From positions 620,001-684,000 of the forward strand of contig NZ_VANR01000001.1 of NCBI RefSeq assembly GCF_005885675.1: DNA of 64,000 nt, written 5' to 3'. Position numbers and translations under genes: made by a program. The notes under the pieces were generated by a model. The model saw only the letters and a program-made list of their open reading frames with translations, searched no databases and had not been told where the DNA came from. Source of the DNA: Polaribacter aestuariivivens. GTDB taxonomy: Bacteria; Bacteroidota; Bacteroidia; Flavobacteriales; Flavobacteriaceae. Positions 43,104-50,582 of this stretch are shown here, one piece after another; within the stretch, counting starts at the first letter, position 1; each line of letters opens with the position of its first letter.

Positions 43104-44871
43104 ATATAATCTCCATTTTCTTTAATAAAAAAGAAGCATTCATATTTTTACAAATTCCGTTTTTTAATGTATAATCAAAATGCAACTCATTATTAATAAT
43201 TTCTGCATCGAAAAAATAATTTTTTATGTCTTTAAATTCATTTTCTAACTCACATAAACTTACATCATGTGTTGCAATGATTCCTGTAGATTTAGATTTT
43301 GACAGTTTTTCAACGAATTTTTTAGAGCCAACTGCCTTGTCTTTACTATTCGTTCCTTTTAAAATTTCATCTAAAATGATAAAGTAATCTTCATTTTCAA
43401 TTTCATCAACAATAAATTTTAAACGCTTTAATTCTGAATAAAAATACGATTCATCTTCTGTTAAAGAATCTGAAGTTCGCATACTAGTAATCAGTTTTAT
43501 AGGATGATATTGAAAACTTTTTGCACAAACTGGCAAACCACAATTTGCCATCACAATAGATAAAGAAACCGTTCTTAAAAATGTACTTTTTCCAGCCATA
43601 TTTGCACCTGTAACAATAAAAAACTCTTCTTTATTGATGTTGAAGTCATTATCAACTCTTTTTTCTGAATTCAATAAAGGATGCCCTAAATTGGTAGCTC
43701 TAATCACTTTTTTTTCTGAAGTAATTTCAGGAAAAATAAATTTTGGATGATTGAATACAAAATTTGCCAACGAATTTTGAGCATCAAAAAAAGTAACCAC
43801 TTCAAACCAATTTTCGACTGTGTGTTTGTAGGTTGAAATCCATTTTTCGACTTTACAAACATTGTAAATTTCTGTCAAAAACAACCCATTTCCAAAAACT
43901 GCGATAATAACATTGTTTCTCTGATCGAAAGTATCTAAAATTCTGGCAAATTCTTTAAAAATAGCAGAGGCTTTTTTGTTTTCTGAATTGATAATTTGTT
44001 GTTTCTCTTTTAATATTTTTGAAGTAAATACTTCTTTCTCAATTTCATTTAATAAATAATGATATTGCGTAAATGTGTCTCTTGCTTTACTTGCTTCTGT
44101 ATATAAATGATTTATTTTTAGCACAAATCTGCCCGTAATAAAAAGTCCTATAAAAAACCAAATAACAATAAAAGTGAAAGAAATTTGCCTAAAGGAAACC
44201 AACCCAATTAACACCAAAGAAACAATTGTAAAAATAATTTGGAGTGTTTTAAAAAATTTTGGAAAGACAGTTTTGTAATTAGAAATCCAACTAACAATTA
44301 CGTTTGAAGTAGTATTTACAGAAACCAAACTTGCCAAAGCAGAAAAATGTTGACGCCATTTTATTTTGCCAGAAAGTTCTTTTAAAGTTTCTTGTTTCTC
44401 TAAAATAGTAGCTGTACTGTTTTCTGTTAAGTAGTTTGCTAAAACTACTTTTCCGTCTTTTGTTTTTGTTCTATTTATATATTGAAAGAAAGAACCATTT
44501 CCAAATAAATCGATATCATTGCTATAAAAATGTGTAGGATTTATAAATGCTGAACCTGTTTCCAAATGATGAAAATGGCTATTTAAAACTTCAACTTCAA
44601 CAGTATTAATTTTAATTTTTTCTGCAAGAATATTTCTTTTTCTTTTAAGATTTACATGTTTTACAACTAAGAAACTAAATAATAAAAAACCTAAAAAAGC
44701 GATGATTAAAACATCTGGATATTTTCCGAAAGTTAAATAGACTAAAAAACAAGTCGCTAAAAAAAAAGCAAATCTAAATACACTTAAATTGGCTGATTTC
44801 TTTTTAAGCGCATTGGCTTTTGTTTCTAATTCGGATTTATGATTTATGTAAAATTCTACTGGGTTTTTCAT
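43102..44871 (-). CDS. Membrane-anchored MutS-family ATPase
   Basis: A 589-residue protein. The N-terminus has two membrane segments (about 30-68) and another pair lies near 205-255; the C-terminal 230 residues are a MutS ATPase with Walker A TGANMAGKSTFLRTVS, a Walker B-like FIILDEILKGTNSKDK and the composite-site loop GIIATHDVSL. It lacks the mismatch-recognition domain with the Phe-x-Glu motif, so it should not be called MutS. Comparable membrane MutS-like proteins are widespread in Bacteroidota; their role is unknown. It lies 5 nt after moeB. Confidence 0.88.
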   Translation of the reverse strand: MKNPVEFYINHKSELETKANALKKKSANLSVFRFAFFLATCFLVYLTFGKYPDVLIIAFLGFLLFSFLVVKHVNLKRKRNILAEKIKINTVEVEVLNSHFHHLETGSAFINPTHFYSNDIDLFGNGSFFQYINRTKTKDGKVVLANYLTENSTATILEKQETLKELSGKIKWRQHFSALASLVSVNTTSNVIVSWISNYKTVFPKFFKTLQIIFTIVSLVLIGLVSFRQISFTFIVIWFFIGLFITGRFVLKINHLYTEASKARDTFTQYHYLLNEIEKEVFTSKILKEKQQIINSENKKASAIFKEFARILDTFDQRNNVIIAVFGNGLFLTEIYNVCKVEKWISTYKHTVENWFEVVTFFDAQNSLANFVFNHPKFIFPEITSEKKVIRATNLGHPLLNSEKRVDNDFNINKEEFFIVTGANMAGKSTFLRTVSLSIVMANCGLPVCAKSFQYHPIKLITSMRTSDSLTEDESYFYSELKRLKFIVDEIENEDYFIILDEILKGTNSKDKAVGSKKFVEKLSKSKSTGIIATHDVSLCELENEFKDIKNYFFDAEIINNELHFDYTLKNGICKNMNASFLLKKMEII

Positions 44872-44876
44872 GTATT

Positions 44877-45968
44877 TTATTTGTAACTCGAAATTCCTCC
44901 AGTTAAATTCAACACTTCTAAATCTGGATATTTATTTTTTAATTTTACAGTGGCTCTGTAACTGTTAAAACCACGCTGACAAACCATTACATAGGTTTTA
45001 CTTTTATCAACCGTAATTTTATCTGCATCGAAACTATTAATATGAATTGTTTGTTGCACATCAAAAGGGAGTTTTAAATTGTTTAAAACTGCAATAATTT
45101 CGAGATTTCTCGACTCCGCTCGAAATGACAGACGTTTTTTTAACTCTTCTGGAGCTATTTGCCAATCAGGATTCTGACCAGCACATGCTGCATCAATATA
45201 GGTTTGCACTTTAAAAATTTTTGCAATTTTATCTTTCAAAAAAGTAGGTTTTAACTTCATTTTTAACTCAGTGTTTTGCAAGGTATTATATATACGAAGT
45301 TGATTTGTTAATGGTTTTCCAATGCTTGTAACCAATTTTAAAACTTCATTTACTTGTTGCATTGCAATCATGCCTACAATTGCATTTAACGTTCCAGCTT
45401 CTTCGCAATTAGGAATGTCTGTTGCCATTTCTGGAAACGCATCTCTTAAATTTGCGGAATAACTTCCGTCTTTTTGCAAGACGTTAAAAGTTGCCACATA
45501 GCCATCAAATTTATACAGAGAACCATAAACTAATGGTTTGTTTTTAACAACACAAGCATCGTTTAACAAGTATTTTGTTGGTAGGGAATCTGTTCCATCT
45601 ACAATAACGTCTACTTTTTCAATCATCTCAAAAACAGTTGACTTTGTAATTGGGTTGTTAGAAAAAGTTACTTCTGTAAAAGGTGCTCTTTTTTTAATAA
45701 ATGCAGATAAAATTGCTGCTTTTGGTTGATCTACATCTTCTAAAGTATAAAAAACTTGTCTGTGAAGATTGGTTACATCCACAGTATCGAAATCTACTAA
45801 ATGCAATTTTCCAATACCACTTGATGCTAAATACACTGCAATTGGACTTCCTAAACCTCCACAACCAACCACCAAAACAGATGCGTTTTGTAGTTTTTCT
45901 TGCCCAATTTTTCCAATTTCTTGTAAAGTTATTTGACGTTTGAAAAGTTCGTTTTTTGTTAGTTTCAT
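44877..45968 (-). CDS. moeB: ThiF/MoeB-type adenylyltransferase fused to a rhodanese domain
   Basis: A 363-residue E1-like enzyme. The ATP-binding motif VVGCGGLGSPIAVYLASSGI is at 33-52, followed by the Asp/Arg loop NLHRQVFYT. Residues 290-363 form a rhodanese-like domain with Cys in YVMVCQRGFNSYRA. MoeB adenylates MoaD in Moco synthesis; ThiF does the same in thiamine synthesis. The two CxxC zinc pairs of E. coli MoeB are absent. A repeat copy at 45108-45123 encodes the linker residues SFRAESRNLE between the domains. The Moco context favours MoeB. Confidence 0.88.
   Translation of the reverse strand: MKLTKNELFKRQITLQEIGKIGQEKLQNASVLVVGCGGLGSPIAVYLASSGIGKLHLVDFDTVDVTNLHRQVFYTLEDVDQPKAAILSAFIKKRAPFTEVTFSNNPITKSTVFEMIEKVDVIVDGTDSLPTKYLLNDACVVKNKPLVYGSLYKFDGYVATFNVLQKDGSYSANLRDAFPEMATDIPNCEEAGTLNAIVGMIAMQQVNEVLKLVTSIGKPLTNQLRIYNTLQNTELKMKLKPTFLKDKIAKIFKVQTYIDAACAGQNPDWQIAPEELKKRLSFRAESRNLEIIAVLNNLKLPFDVQQTIHINSFDADKITVDKSKTYVMVCQRGFNSYRATVKLKNKYPDLEVLNLTGGISSYK
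45108..45123. repeat. GC-rich palindromic repeat inside moeB
   Basis: TCTCGACTCCGCTCGA, one base different from the core. It lies in frame at residues 282-287 of MoeB, in the linker before the rhodanese domain; the flanks ATTTCGAGA and AATGACAGA extend the similarity. Confidence 0.85.
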
Positions 45969-45970
45969 TA

Positions 45971-45993
45971 TTATGCTGAACTTGTTTCAGTAT
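45971..45993. repeat. Small palindrome, ATGCTGAA type
   Basis: TTATGCTGAACTTGTTTCAGTAT differs at two positions from 17084-17106. It lies just upstream of the moeB start codon. Confidence 0.75.
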
Positions 45994-46009
45994 TTTTTTT
46001 ATACTACAT

Positions 46010-46086
46010 ACAGTTTGTCACCCTGAAAGGGTCTTACCAATGAGTGAGCAACAAAGCGTTGAGATTCCTTCGGAATGACAAACTGT
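46010..46086. repeat. 77-bp element with 11-bp terminal inverted repeats
   Basis: ACAGTTTGTCA (46010-46020) is matched by TGACAAACTGT (46076-46086). The inside contains further palindromic parts (CCCTGAAAGGG; ATTCCTTCGGAAT). It lies between the cytochrome c gene and moeB. The size, ends and internal symmetry fit a miniature non-autonomous element; the ends share TTTGTCA with the repeat at 38992-39054. Confidence 0.75.
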
Positions 46087-46144
46087 GTTGGAATTTTTAG
46101 TTTTTTATAGTTGATTCTTTATCAAAATTATATTGATAATTTTT

Positions 46145-46519
46145 TTAATTATTCAAATATAAAAGTATTTCGTTCGTGTTTTGAATAGATAATTGTTTAA
46201 AATTTGGCTTATGATAATTATTAGTAATTGTATCTTTTATAACTATATAATTAAAAAATGAAATTGAATCTCTTTTTATTCCACCTAAAGCTGGTCCAAT
46301 AAGTTTTTTATCTAATTTGTGACAAGAAGCACAAAGAATTTTGAATAATTTTCTCCCTTCTTTTTGGTTTTCGTCTAAAGTATTTCCACAAATACTTATA
46401 AAATCTGGTGTTCCACAAACCATAGTTTCTTCTTCAAATCTATTAGAAGATATAAAAACAGCAACTGCAATTATAAAAATCATAAAGAATGAAACTTTTA
46501 TCCTGTTTTTATTATCCAT
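46145..46519 (-). CDS. Membrane-anchored c-type cytochrome
   Basis: A 124-residue protein with an N-terminal membrane anchor (about 8-26) and one heme-binding motif CASCH (Cys63, Cys66, His67), preceded by GRKLFKILCASCHKLDKK. A distal methionine is not obvious; two extra cysteines occur at 35 and 44. It belongs to the class I monoheme cytochromes. Its 5' end overlaps mobA by 8 nt, so it is in the Moco operon and may carry electrons for a molybdoenzyme encoded elsewhere. Confidence 0.85.
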   Translation of the reverse strand: MDNKNRIKVSFFMIFIIAVAVFISSNRFEEETMVCGTPDFISICGNTLDENQKEGRKLFKILCASCHKLDKKLIGPALGGIKRDSISFFNYIVIKDTITNNYHKPNFKQLSIQNTNEILLYLNN

Positions 46520-47666
46520 TTATCTCCTTTTTAGCCATCTCAAACTCTTCAGGAGTGTTTACATTTCTAATAAAAGAGTCATCAATTTCTACAATTTCCA
46601 CGTCAGAATTAATTAGCATTTTACGCGGACAAGAATAACCTTGTGCTAAATATTGTAATAAAATTGCATATGCTTTTGGTTCGTAAATGGTAATTAAAGG
46701 CTCTACAAACTCTTTGTTTTTTCCTTTAATTGCTGTAGCAACTTTACTCGGATTTCTATGTTTTAGTAATTGCTGAATAACTTTGTCATTTACAAAAGGA
46801 ACATCTGTTGCCAAAACCAACCAAGCTGAATTTGGGTCTTTTTGAAATGCAGAACAAATTCCTCCAAAAGGGCCAAGGTTTAGAAAAACATCTGGAATTT
46901 CGTTAGTAAATTGAGACTTCTCGACTGCGCTCGAAGAAACAGAAGATTCATTCTGAACAGAATAATACGTTTCAAAATTATTGTTTTCTAATAATTCTTT
47001 AGCGTGTTCTTTTTGAGGTTTTCCAAAATAATTCAATTCAGATTTATCTGTACCCATTCTGGTGCTTTTCCCACCAACTAAAACAAGTCCTTTTATCGGA
47101 GCAATTTTCTCTTGGATGAGATTATTGATATGATTTGCGATTTTATCAACTTCATCAATTGTATAACAAAGTTTATTTTTTATGTTTGGAAATTTCTCCA
47201 CTAAAAAGTTGAAAAATTCCGTTTCTTTTTTCAACTTAACAATAAACTGAATGTTGTCTAATTGCTCCAATCTTTTGAATACGGAAGCTTTTTTTGCTTC
47301 GTCTAAAATTAGAATTTGTTTCGCCCCTTGATAATGGTTTCCATTGATAAAAACATAATCGTATTTAGTAAACTGTAAACGTTGTTCAAATTTATTTACG
47401 TTTCCAGAAGTTGTTATTTGTAAATTCCCTTCATGATGAAAAGTATATTCAGACAATTTATTTTCTTGAACATCTTTTGCGTGGGAAGCATCAAAATACG
47501 CCAATTTATAGTTTGATAATTTTTCTGAAACCTTATGAACCAAATCTGAAATTATCCCACAATTTGTTCCTAAAATAGCGATTTCGTTTGGAGCGAAATT
47601 ATCATTATTTCTTCTTTCTATATTTGTATGTTTTTTGTGTTTTTTCAAAATTTTATCCTTTTTCAC
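46512..47666 (-). CDS. mobA: MobA-type nucleotidyltransferase with an N-terminal MobB-like domain
   Basis: A 384-residue protein. The C-terminal part (about 190-384) is MobA: GLVLVGGKSTRMGTDKSEL with the GG pair near 198, LATDVPFVN and FVEPLITIYEPKA. MobA attaches GMP to molybdopterin. The N-terminal part (about 27-185) resembles a MobB P-loop domain, but its nucleotide loop reads ILGTNCGIISDL and lacks GKT, so it should not bind GTP normally. A GC-rich repeat lies in frame at residues 245-250. The basic first 20 residues may be non-essential; a later start is possible. Confidence 0.87.
   Translation of the reverse strand: MKKDKILKKHKKHTNIERRNNDNFAPNEIAILGTNCGIISDLVHKVSEKLSNYKLAYFDASHAKDVQENKLSEYTFHHEGNLQITTSGNVNKFEQRLQFTKYDYVFINGNHYQGAKQILILDEAKKASVFKRLEQLDNIQFIVKLKKETEFFNFLVEKFPNIKNKLCYTIDEVDKIANHINNLIQEKIAPIKGLVLVGGKSTRMGTDKSELNYFGKPQKEHAKELLENNNFETYYSVQNESSVSSSAVEKSQFTNEIPDVFLNLGPFGGICSAFQKDPNSAWLVLATDVPFVNDKVIQQLLKHRNPSKVATAIKGKNKEFVEPLITIYEPKAYAILLQYLAQGYSCPRKMLINSDVEIVEIDDSFIRNVNTPEEFEMAKKEING
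46919..46934. repeat. GC-rich palindromic repeat inside mobA
   Basis: An exact core TCTCGACTGCGCTCGA in frame, encoding part of the serine-rich SSVSSSAVEKS within the MobA domain. The insertion sits in a likely surface loop. Confidence 0.88.
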
Positions 47667-47675
47667 AATATCTAT

Positions 47676-47720
47676 TCAAGCGCAGCCGAGAACTAATTAT
47701 AACCTCTCGACTGCGCTCGA
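47676..47720. repeat. GC-rich palindromic repeat, paired copies
   Basis: An inverted copy TCAAGCGCAGCCGAGA (47676-47691, two differences) faces an exact core at 47705-47720. It occupies the gap between moaC and mobA, and could fold into a hairpin in their joint transcript. The tail GGAGACATTCT is shared with other copies. Confidence 0.88.
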
Positions 47721-47729
47721 GGAGACATT

Positions 47730-48203
47730 CTAATTTTTAATATCCGATTTTCCTCCAGTTTTTTCTACCAACTTTACTTCCTTAATCACCATTTTTTGAC
47801 TGATGCTTTTACACATATCATAAATAGTTAAACAAGTAATATTTGCACCAGTTAGAGCTTCCATTTCTACACCAGTTTTCCCTGTAATCGTAACTTCACA
47901 AAGCACTTCTATGTTTTCTGAATCGATAATTTTAATATCAATATCTACTCCATTAATTAACAATGGATGACACATAGGTATTAGTTCTGAAGTCTTTTTA
48001 ACACCCTGAATTCCTGCAATAATTGCAGTCTGAAAAACAGGGCCTTTTTTGGTTGATAATTCATTATCAGAAAAATTAGAAATCACTTCTTTTCCTAAAA
48101 ACATGGTTGCTTTTGCAAGTGCAGTTCTTTTGGTAATTTTCTTATCAAAAACATTTACCATTTTTGGATTTCCTTTTTTGTTTATGTGTGTGAAATTTTT
48201 CAT
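47730..48203 (-). CDS. moaC: Cyclic pyranopterin monophosphate synthase
   Basis: A 157-residue enzyme that, with MoaA, converts GTP to cyclic pyranopterin monophosphate in the first stage of Moco synthesis. Landmarks: THINKKGNPKMVNVFDK near 5-21, the IPMCHPLLINGVDID block with the active His, and the GVEMEALTG and YDMCKSI segments that carry the catalytic Glu, Asp and Lys. Length is typical. It overlaps the upstream small lipoprotein gene by 4 nt. Confidence 0.95.
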   Translation of the reverse strand: MKNFTHINKKGNPKMVNVFDKKITKRTALAKATMFLGKEVISNFSDNELSTKKGPVFQTAIIAGIQGVKKTSELIPMCHPLLINGVDIDIKIIDSENIEVLCEVTITGKTGVEMEALTGANITCLTIYDMCKSISQKMVIKEVKLVEKTGGKSDIKN

Positions 48204-48478
48204 TTTAAATAATGGTTATTTTTAGCCGAAGATTTAATTATCTTTCTTAACTCAACAACAATATTAACTTTAGTCTTTTCACAAACTTCAACTTTGAATT
48301 CTGCTTCTGAATTAAATTTTAAACGATGTTTATATACAATTTCTTTAATTTGATTCATATCAAATACTTCTCCATTAATAGATACAATACTATCACAATC
48401 AACAACAAATTTTAAAACTTTATTTTGATTGTTACAACTAAATAATATTAATAATAAAAAACAAAATATTCTTTTCAT
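48200..48478 (-). CDS. Small lipoprotein in the Moco operon
   Basis: A 92-residue protein with lipobox LFSC (Cys15). The mature part is a small alpha/beta domain (VLKFVVDCDSIVSINGEVF and FKVEVCEKTKVNIVVELRKI). I recognise no family; the strand pattern is faintly like periplasmic ExbD domains, without proof. It overlaps moaC by 4 nt and follows moeA by 7 nt, so it is expressed with Moco genes. Confidence 0.72.
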   Translation of the reverse strand: MKRIFCFLLLILFSCNNQNKVLKFVVDCDSIVSINGEVFDMNQIKEIVYKHRLKFNSEAEFKVEVCEKTKVNIVVELRKIIKSSAKNNHYLK

Positions 48479-48485
48479 ATACTTA

Positions 48486-49748
48486 TTACCTATATCTAAT
48501 TACAGGAAAAACTTCTCCACTTTTAAACTCATTTTTATCATTTGGTAGTTGAATAAAAGCATCTGCATTTACCAAACTAGCTAAATCTCCAGAACCATTT
48601 CCTGTAATTGGAATTGCCACTAAATGTCCGAATTTGTAGCTTAATTTTACTTGTAAAAAATAAGTTAAGCTCGGTTTAAAAACAAAATCTTCTGCTAAAA
48701 TTGCGGTTTCTTCTTCAACTTCTACTCCAACTGATTTATAATACCAAGAATAAAAATACGCCAAACAATTTACAAATGTAGAAATTGGGTTTCCAGGAAA
48801 TCCAAACACAATTGTCTTTTTATTATTCTTATTTCCTTTTTCATTCTGATAAACATCCTGTTCACTAATACTTAAAGAAGCTGTGCTTCCGAACCAAAAA
48901 GGTTTTCCAGGTCTTTGTGCAATTTTATGAAATAATTTTTCTACTCCTAATTCCTCAAAAACTTGGGGTAAAAAATCGAATTTACCTTTGCTGACCGCTC
49001 CACTAAAAAGCAAAACGTCATATTCCTGTAAATACGCTTCTATTTTTTGTTTTAAAATGGGTTTATCATCTGTAATATGAGCCGTTTCTGAAGGAATATT
49101 TAGTTTTTCTAATAGTGAAACCAATGTAAAAACATTACTTCTTCTTATTTGATGTTCTAAAGGAATTTCATCAACACCAACCAATTCATCACCAGTAGAA
49201 ACTATCATTACTTTTGGTTGTTTTGCAACTTTTACAAACGATTTTCCAACAGTTGCCAAAACACCAATTTCTGCTGCTGATATTTTTGTGTTTTTTTTGA
49301 TTAATAAATCGCCAATTTTTTCATCTTTTCCCTTCTGATGAACATTTTGGACGTCTTTAATTTTATCAATATTTATAGTTGCGATTCCATTTTTGATGGT
49401 CACATCTTCGTAACGAATTACTGTATTTGTATTATTTGGTAAAACTGCACCAGTCATTACTTCAATACAATTTTCTGTATTTTTTAAAGTTATTTGCTTA
49501 CTTCCTGCTGGCTGAATTCCTTCAATTTTGAAATTTAATGGTCTGTTCGAGCGCAGTCGAGAACTAAATTCTTGGAAATCTATTGCAATTCCATCCATAG
49601 AAACTCTATTAAATGGAGGAAAATCTCTATCTGCTAGAATATCTTCTTTTAAAACTCTACCTACAGATTTTATAAACGGAATTTCTTCAATTCCGAAATT
49701 TTGAGTTGAATTTAAAATTATGTTTTTTGCTTCTTTTACTGAAATCAT
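48486..49748 (-). CDS. moeA: Molybdopterin molybdenumtransferase
   Basis: A 420-residue enzyme that inserts molybdate into adenylated molybdopterin. Family blocks: RDFPPFNRVSMDGIAI near 41-56, EVMTGAVLPNNTNTVIRYED near 93-112, a SGAVSKGKFDFLPQ loop near 248-261 (canonical GGVSxGxxD) and FGFPGNPISTFVN near 318-330. A GC-rich repeat is found in frame at residues 63-68 (FSSRLRSNRP). It lies 1 nt after a small membrane-protein gene. Confidence 0.94.
   Translation of the reverse strand: MISVKEAKNIILNSTQNFGIEEIPFIKSVGRVLKEDILADRDFPPFNRVSMDGIAIDFQEFSSRLRSNRPLNFKIEGIQPAGSKQITLKNTENCIEVMTGAVLPNNTNTVIRYEDVTIKNGIATINIDKIKDVQNVHQKGKDEKIGDLLIKKNTKISAAEIGVLATVGKSFVKVAKQPKVMIVSTGDELVGVDEIPLEHQIRRSNVFTLVSLLEKLNIPSETAHITDDKPILKQKIEAYLQEYDVLLFSGAVSKGKFDFLPQVFEELGVEKLFHKIAQRPGKPFWFGSTASLSISEQDVYQNEKGNKNNKKTIVFGFPGNPISTFVNCLAYFYSWYYKSVGVEVEEETAILAEDFVFKPSLTYFLQVKLSYKFGHLVAIPITGNGSGDLASLVNADAFIQLPNDKNEFKSGEVFPVIRYR
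49547..49562. repeat. GC-rich palindromic repeat inside moeA
   Basis: An exact inverted core TCGAGCGCAGTCGAGA in frame within the N-terminal part of MoeA, encoding SRLRSN. Confidence 0.88.
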
Positions 49749-49749
49749 A

Positions 49750-49923
49750 TTAATTCCAACCTTTAAATAAAGTTATAAAGCCTAAAATAATTAAAATTAT
49801 TCCACCTAAAATTCCTTTTAAAGTAGTTGAATTGTCCCATAAATTATCTTTCTTACTGTGTAATTTTATTGCAAAAAACAAAACTACAACTCCAATTATA
49901 AAACAAACCAAGCTATAAATCAT
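49750..49923 (-). CDS. Small membrane protein, 57 residues
   Basis: The frame starts MIYSLVCFIIGVVVLFFAIK and ends LFKGWN. It has two membrane segments (about 3-20 and 36-53) joined by a polar loop (LHSKKDNLWDNSTT). The ATG follows the stop of the toxin gene directly (TAGATG), and its stop is 1 nt before moeA. No family is recognised; the clean frame, hairpin topology and tight packing support a real gene. Confidence 0.65.
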   Translation of the reverse strand: MIYSLVCFIIGVVVLFFAIKLHSKKDNLWDNSTTLKGILGGIILIILGFITLFKGWN

Positions 49924-50217
49924 CTATAAATGTTGAATAAAATCCATTCGTTTCCCTAAAATTCTGATTACTAAGATTTCATTATTTCCATCGAAAACAT
50001 AGAAAATGACGTGTGCTTTATATCTGTAAAAAAGTAAATCTTTAGCAAACATAGAAGCATCTCTTGCTAATTCAGGTCTTTCTGATAATTCTTCTAAAAA
50101 AAGTTCTAACGATGCAACATATTCTTTTGCTGAATATAAACCAAAAGTTACAATCCCAAATTTATAAATACCAACAACATCATTTGAGGATGCACCAGAT
50201 AATTTATAGTTGCCCAT
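49924..50217 (-). CDS. ParE/RelE-type toxin
   Basis: A 97-residue protein with the ParE/RelE fold: helices in DVVGIYKFGIVTFGLYSAKE and FLEELSERPELARDASMF, then strands in LLFYRYKAHVIFYVFDGN and EILVIRILGKRMDF. ParE toxins poison gyrase and RelE toxins cut mRNA on ribosomes; ParE is favoured by the GxxxYG-like spacing and the partner. It overlaps the antitoxin gene by 14 nt. It is embedded in the Moco gene row. Confidence 0.88.
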   Translation of the reverse strand: MGNYKLSGASSNDVVGIYKFGIVTFGLYSAKEYVASLELFLEELSERPELARDASMFAKDLLFYRYKAHVIFYVFDGNNEILVIRILGKRMDFIQHL

Positions 50218-50446
50218 TATCTACTTCTCTCATTAAATCAGATATTTTTTTTGTACTTACACCACTATTAAAACCAATATCAATGGCGTTTTTTAATTCT
50301 AATAATTTAAAATTTTCAGATTGATCTTTTCTTACCAAATCTCTAATATATTCGCTGTCATTGGTAAAATCTCCTTTTTCAATTTGAAGTCGAATCCACT
50401 CGTTTTGCTTTTCTGTAAATGTAATAGATTTTCTAACTGTTTCCAT
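50204..50446 (-). CDS. ParD-type ribbon-helix-helix antitoxin
   Basis: An 80-residue protein with an N-terminal ribbon-helix-helix (RKSITFTEKQNEWIRLQIEK, then FTNDSEYIRDLVR) and a C-terminal toxin-binding tail that is probably disordered when free. Antitoxin first and toxin second with a 14-nt overlap is the canonical order. A palindrome directly upstream (50459-50486) is a good autoregulatory operator. Confidence 0.88.
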   Translation of the reverse strand: METVRKSITFTEKQNEWIRLQIEKGDFTNDSEYIRDLVRKDQSENFKLLELKNAIDIGFNSGVSTKKISDLMREVDNGQL

Positions 50447-50458
50447 AATGAATCATTT

Positions 50459-50486
50459 TGATGCAATATAGTAATTATTTGCATCA
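50459..50486 (-). promoter_or_regulatory. Candidate ParD operator
   Basis: A perfect inverted repeat TGATGCAA (50459-50466) / TTGCATCA (50479-50486) with a 12-bp spacer, starting 12 nt before the antitoxin ATG. The position fits autorepression by the antitoxin. Confidence 0.55.
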
Positions 50487-50548
50487 TATTTAAAGTATAT
50501 TAAATAAAAACAAACAAACTTTTAGAGTACTTTAAACACAATAGTGTC

Positions 50549-50565
50549 TCTTCCCTTTGGGAAGA
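50549..50565. repeat. Palindromic hairpin downstream of moaA
   Basis: TCTTCCC TTT GGGAAGA, a perfect 7-bp stem, followed by GATTAAGATGGGC. It is GC-rich for this genome and has no minus-strand T-run, so it looks more like an interspersed palindrome than a terminator. Confidence 0.5.
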
Positions 50566-50582
50566 TTAAGATGGGCTTTTTT

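Noticed and set aside
43102..44871. Mismatch repair protein MutS
   Set aside because: Only the ATPase part matches; the mismatch-binding domain is missing and membrane segments are present.
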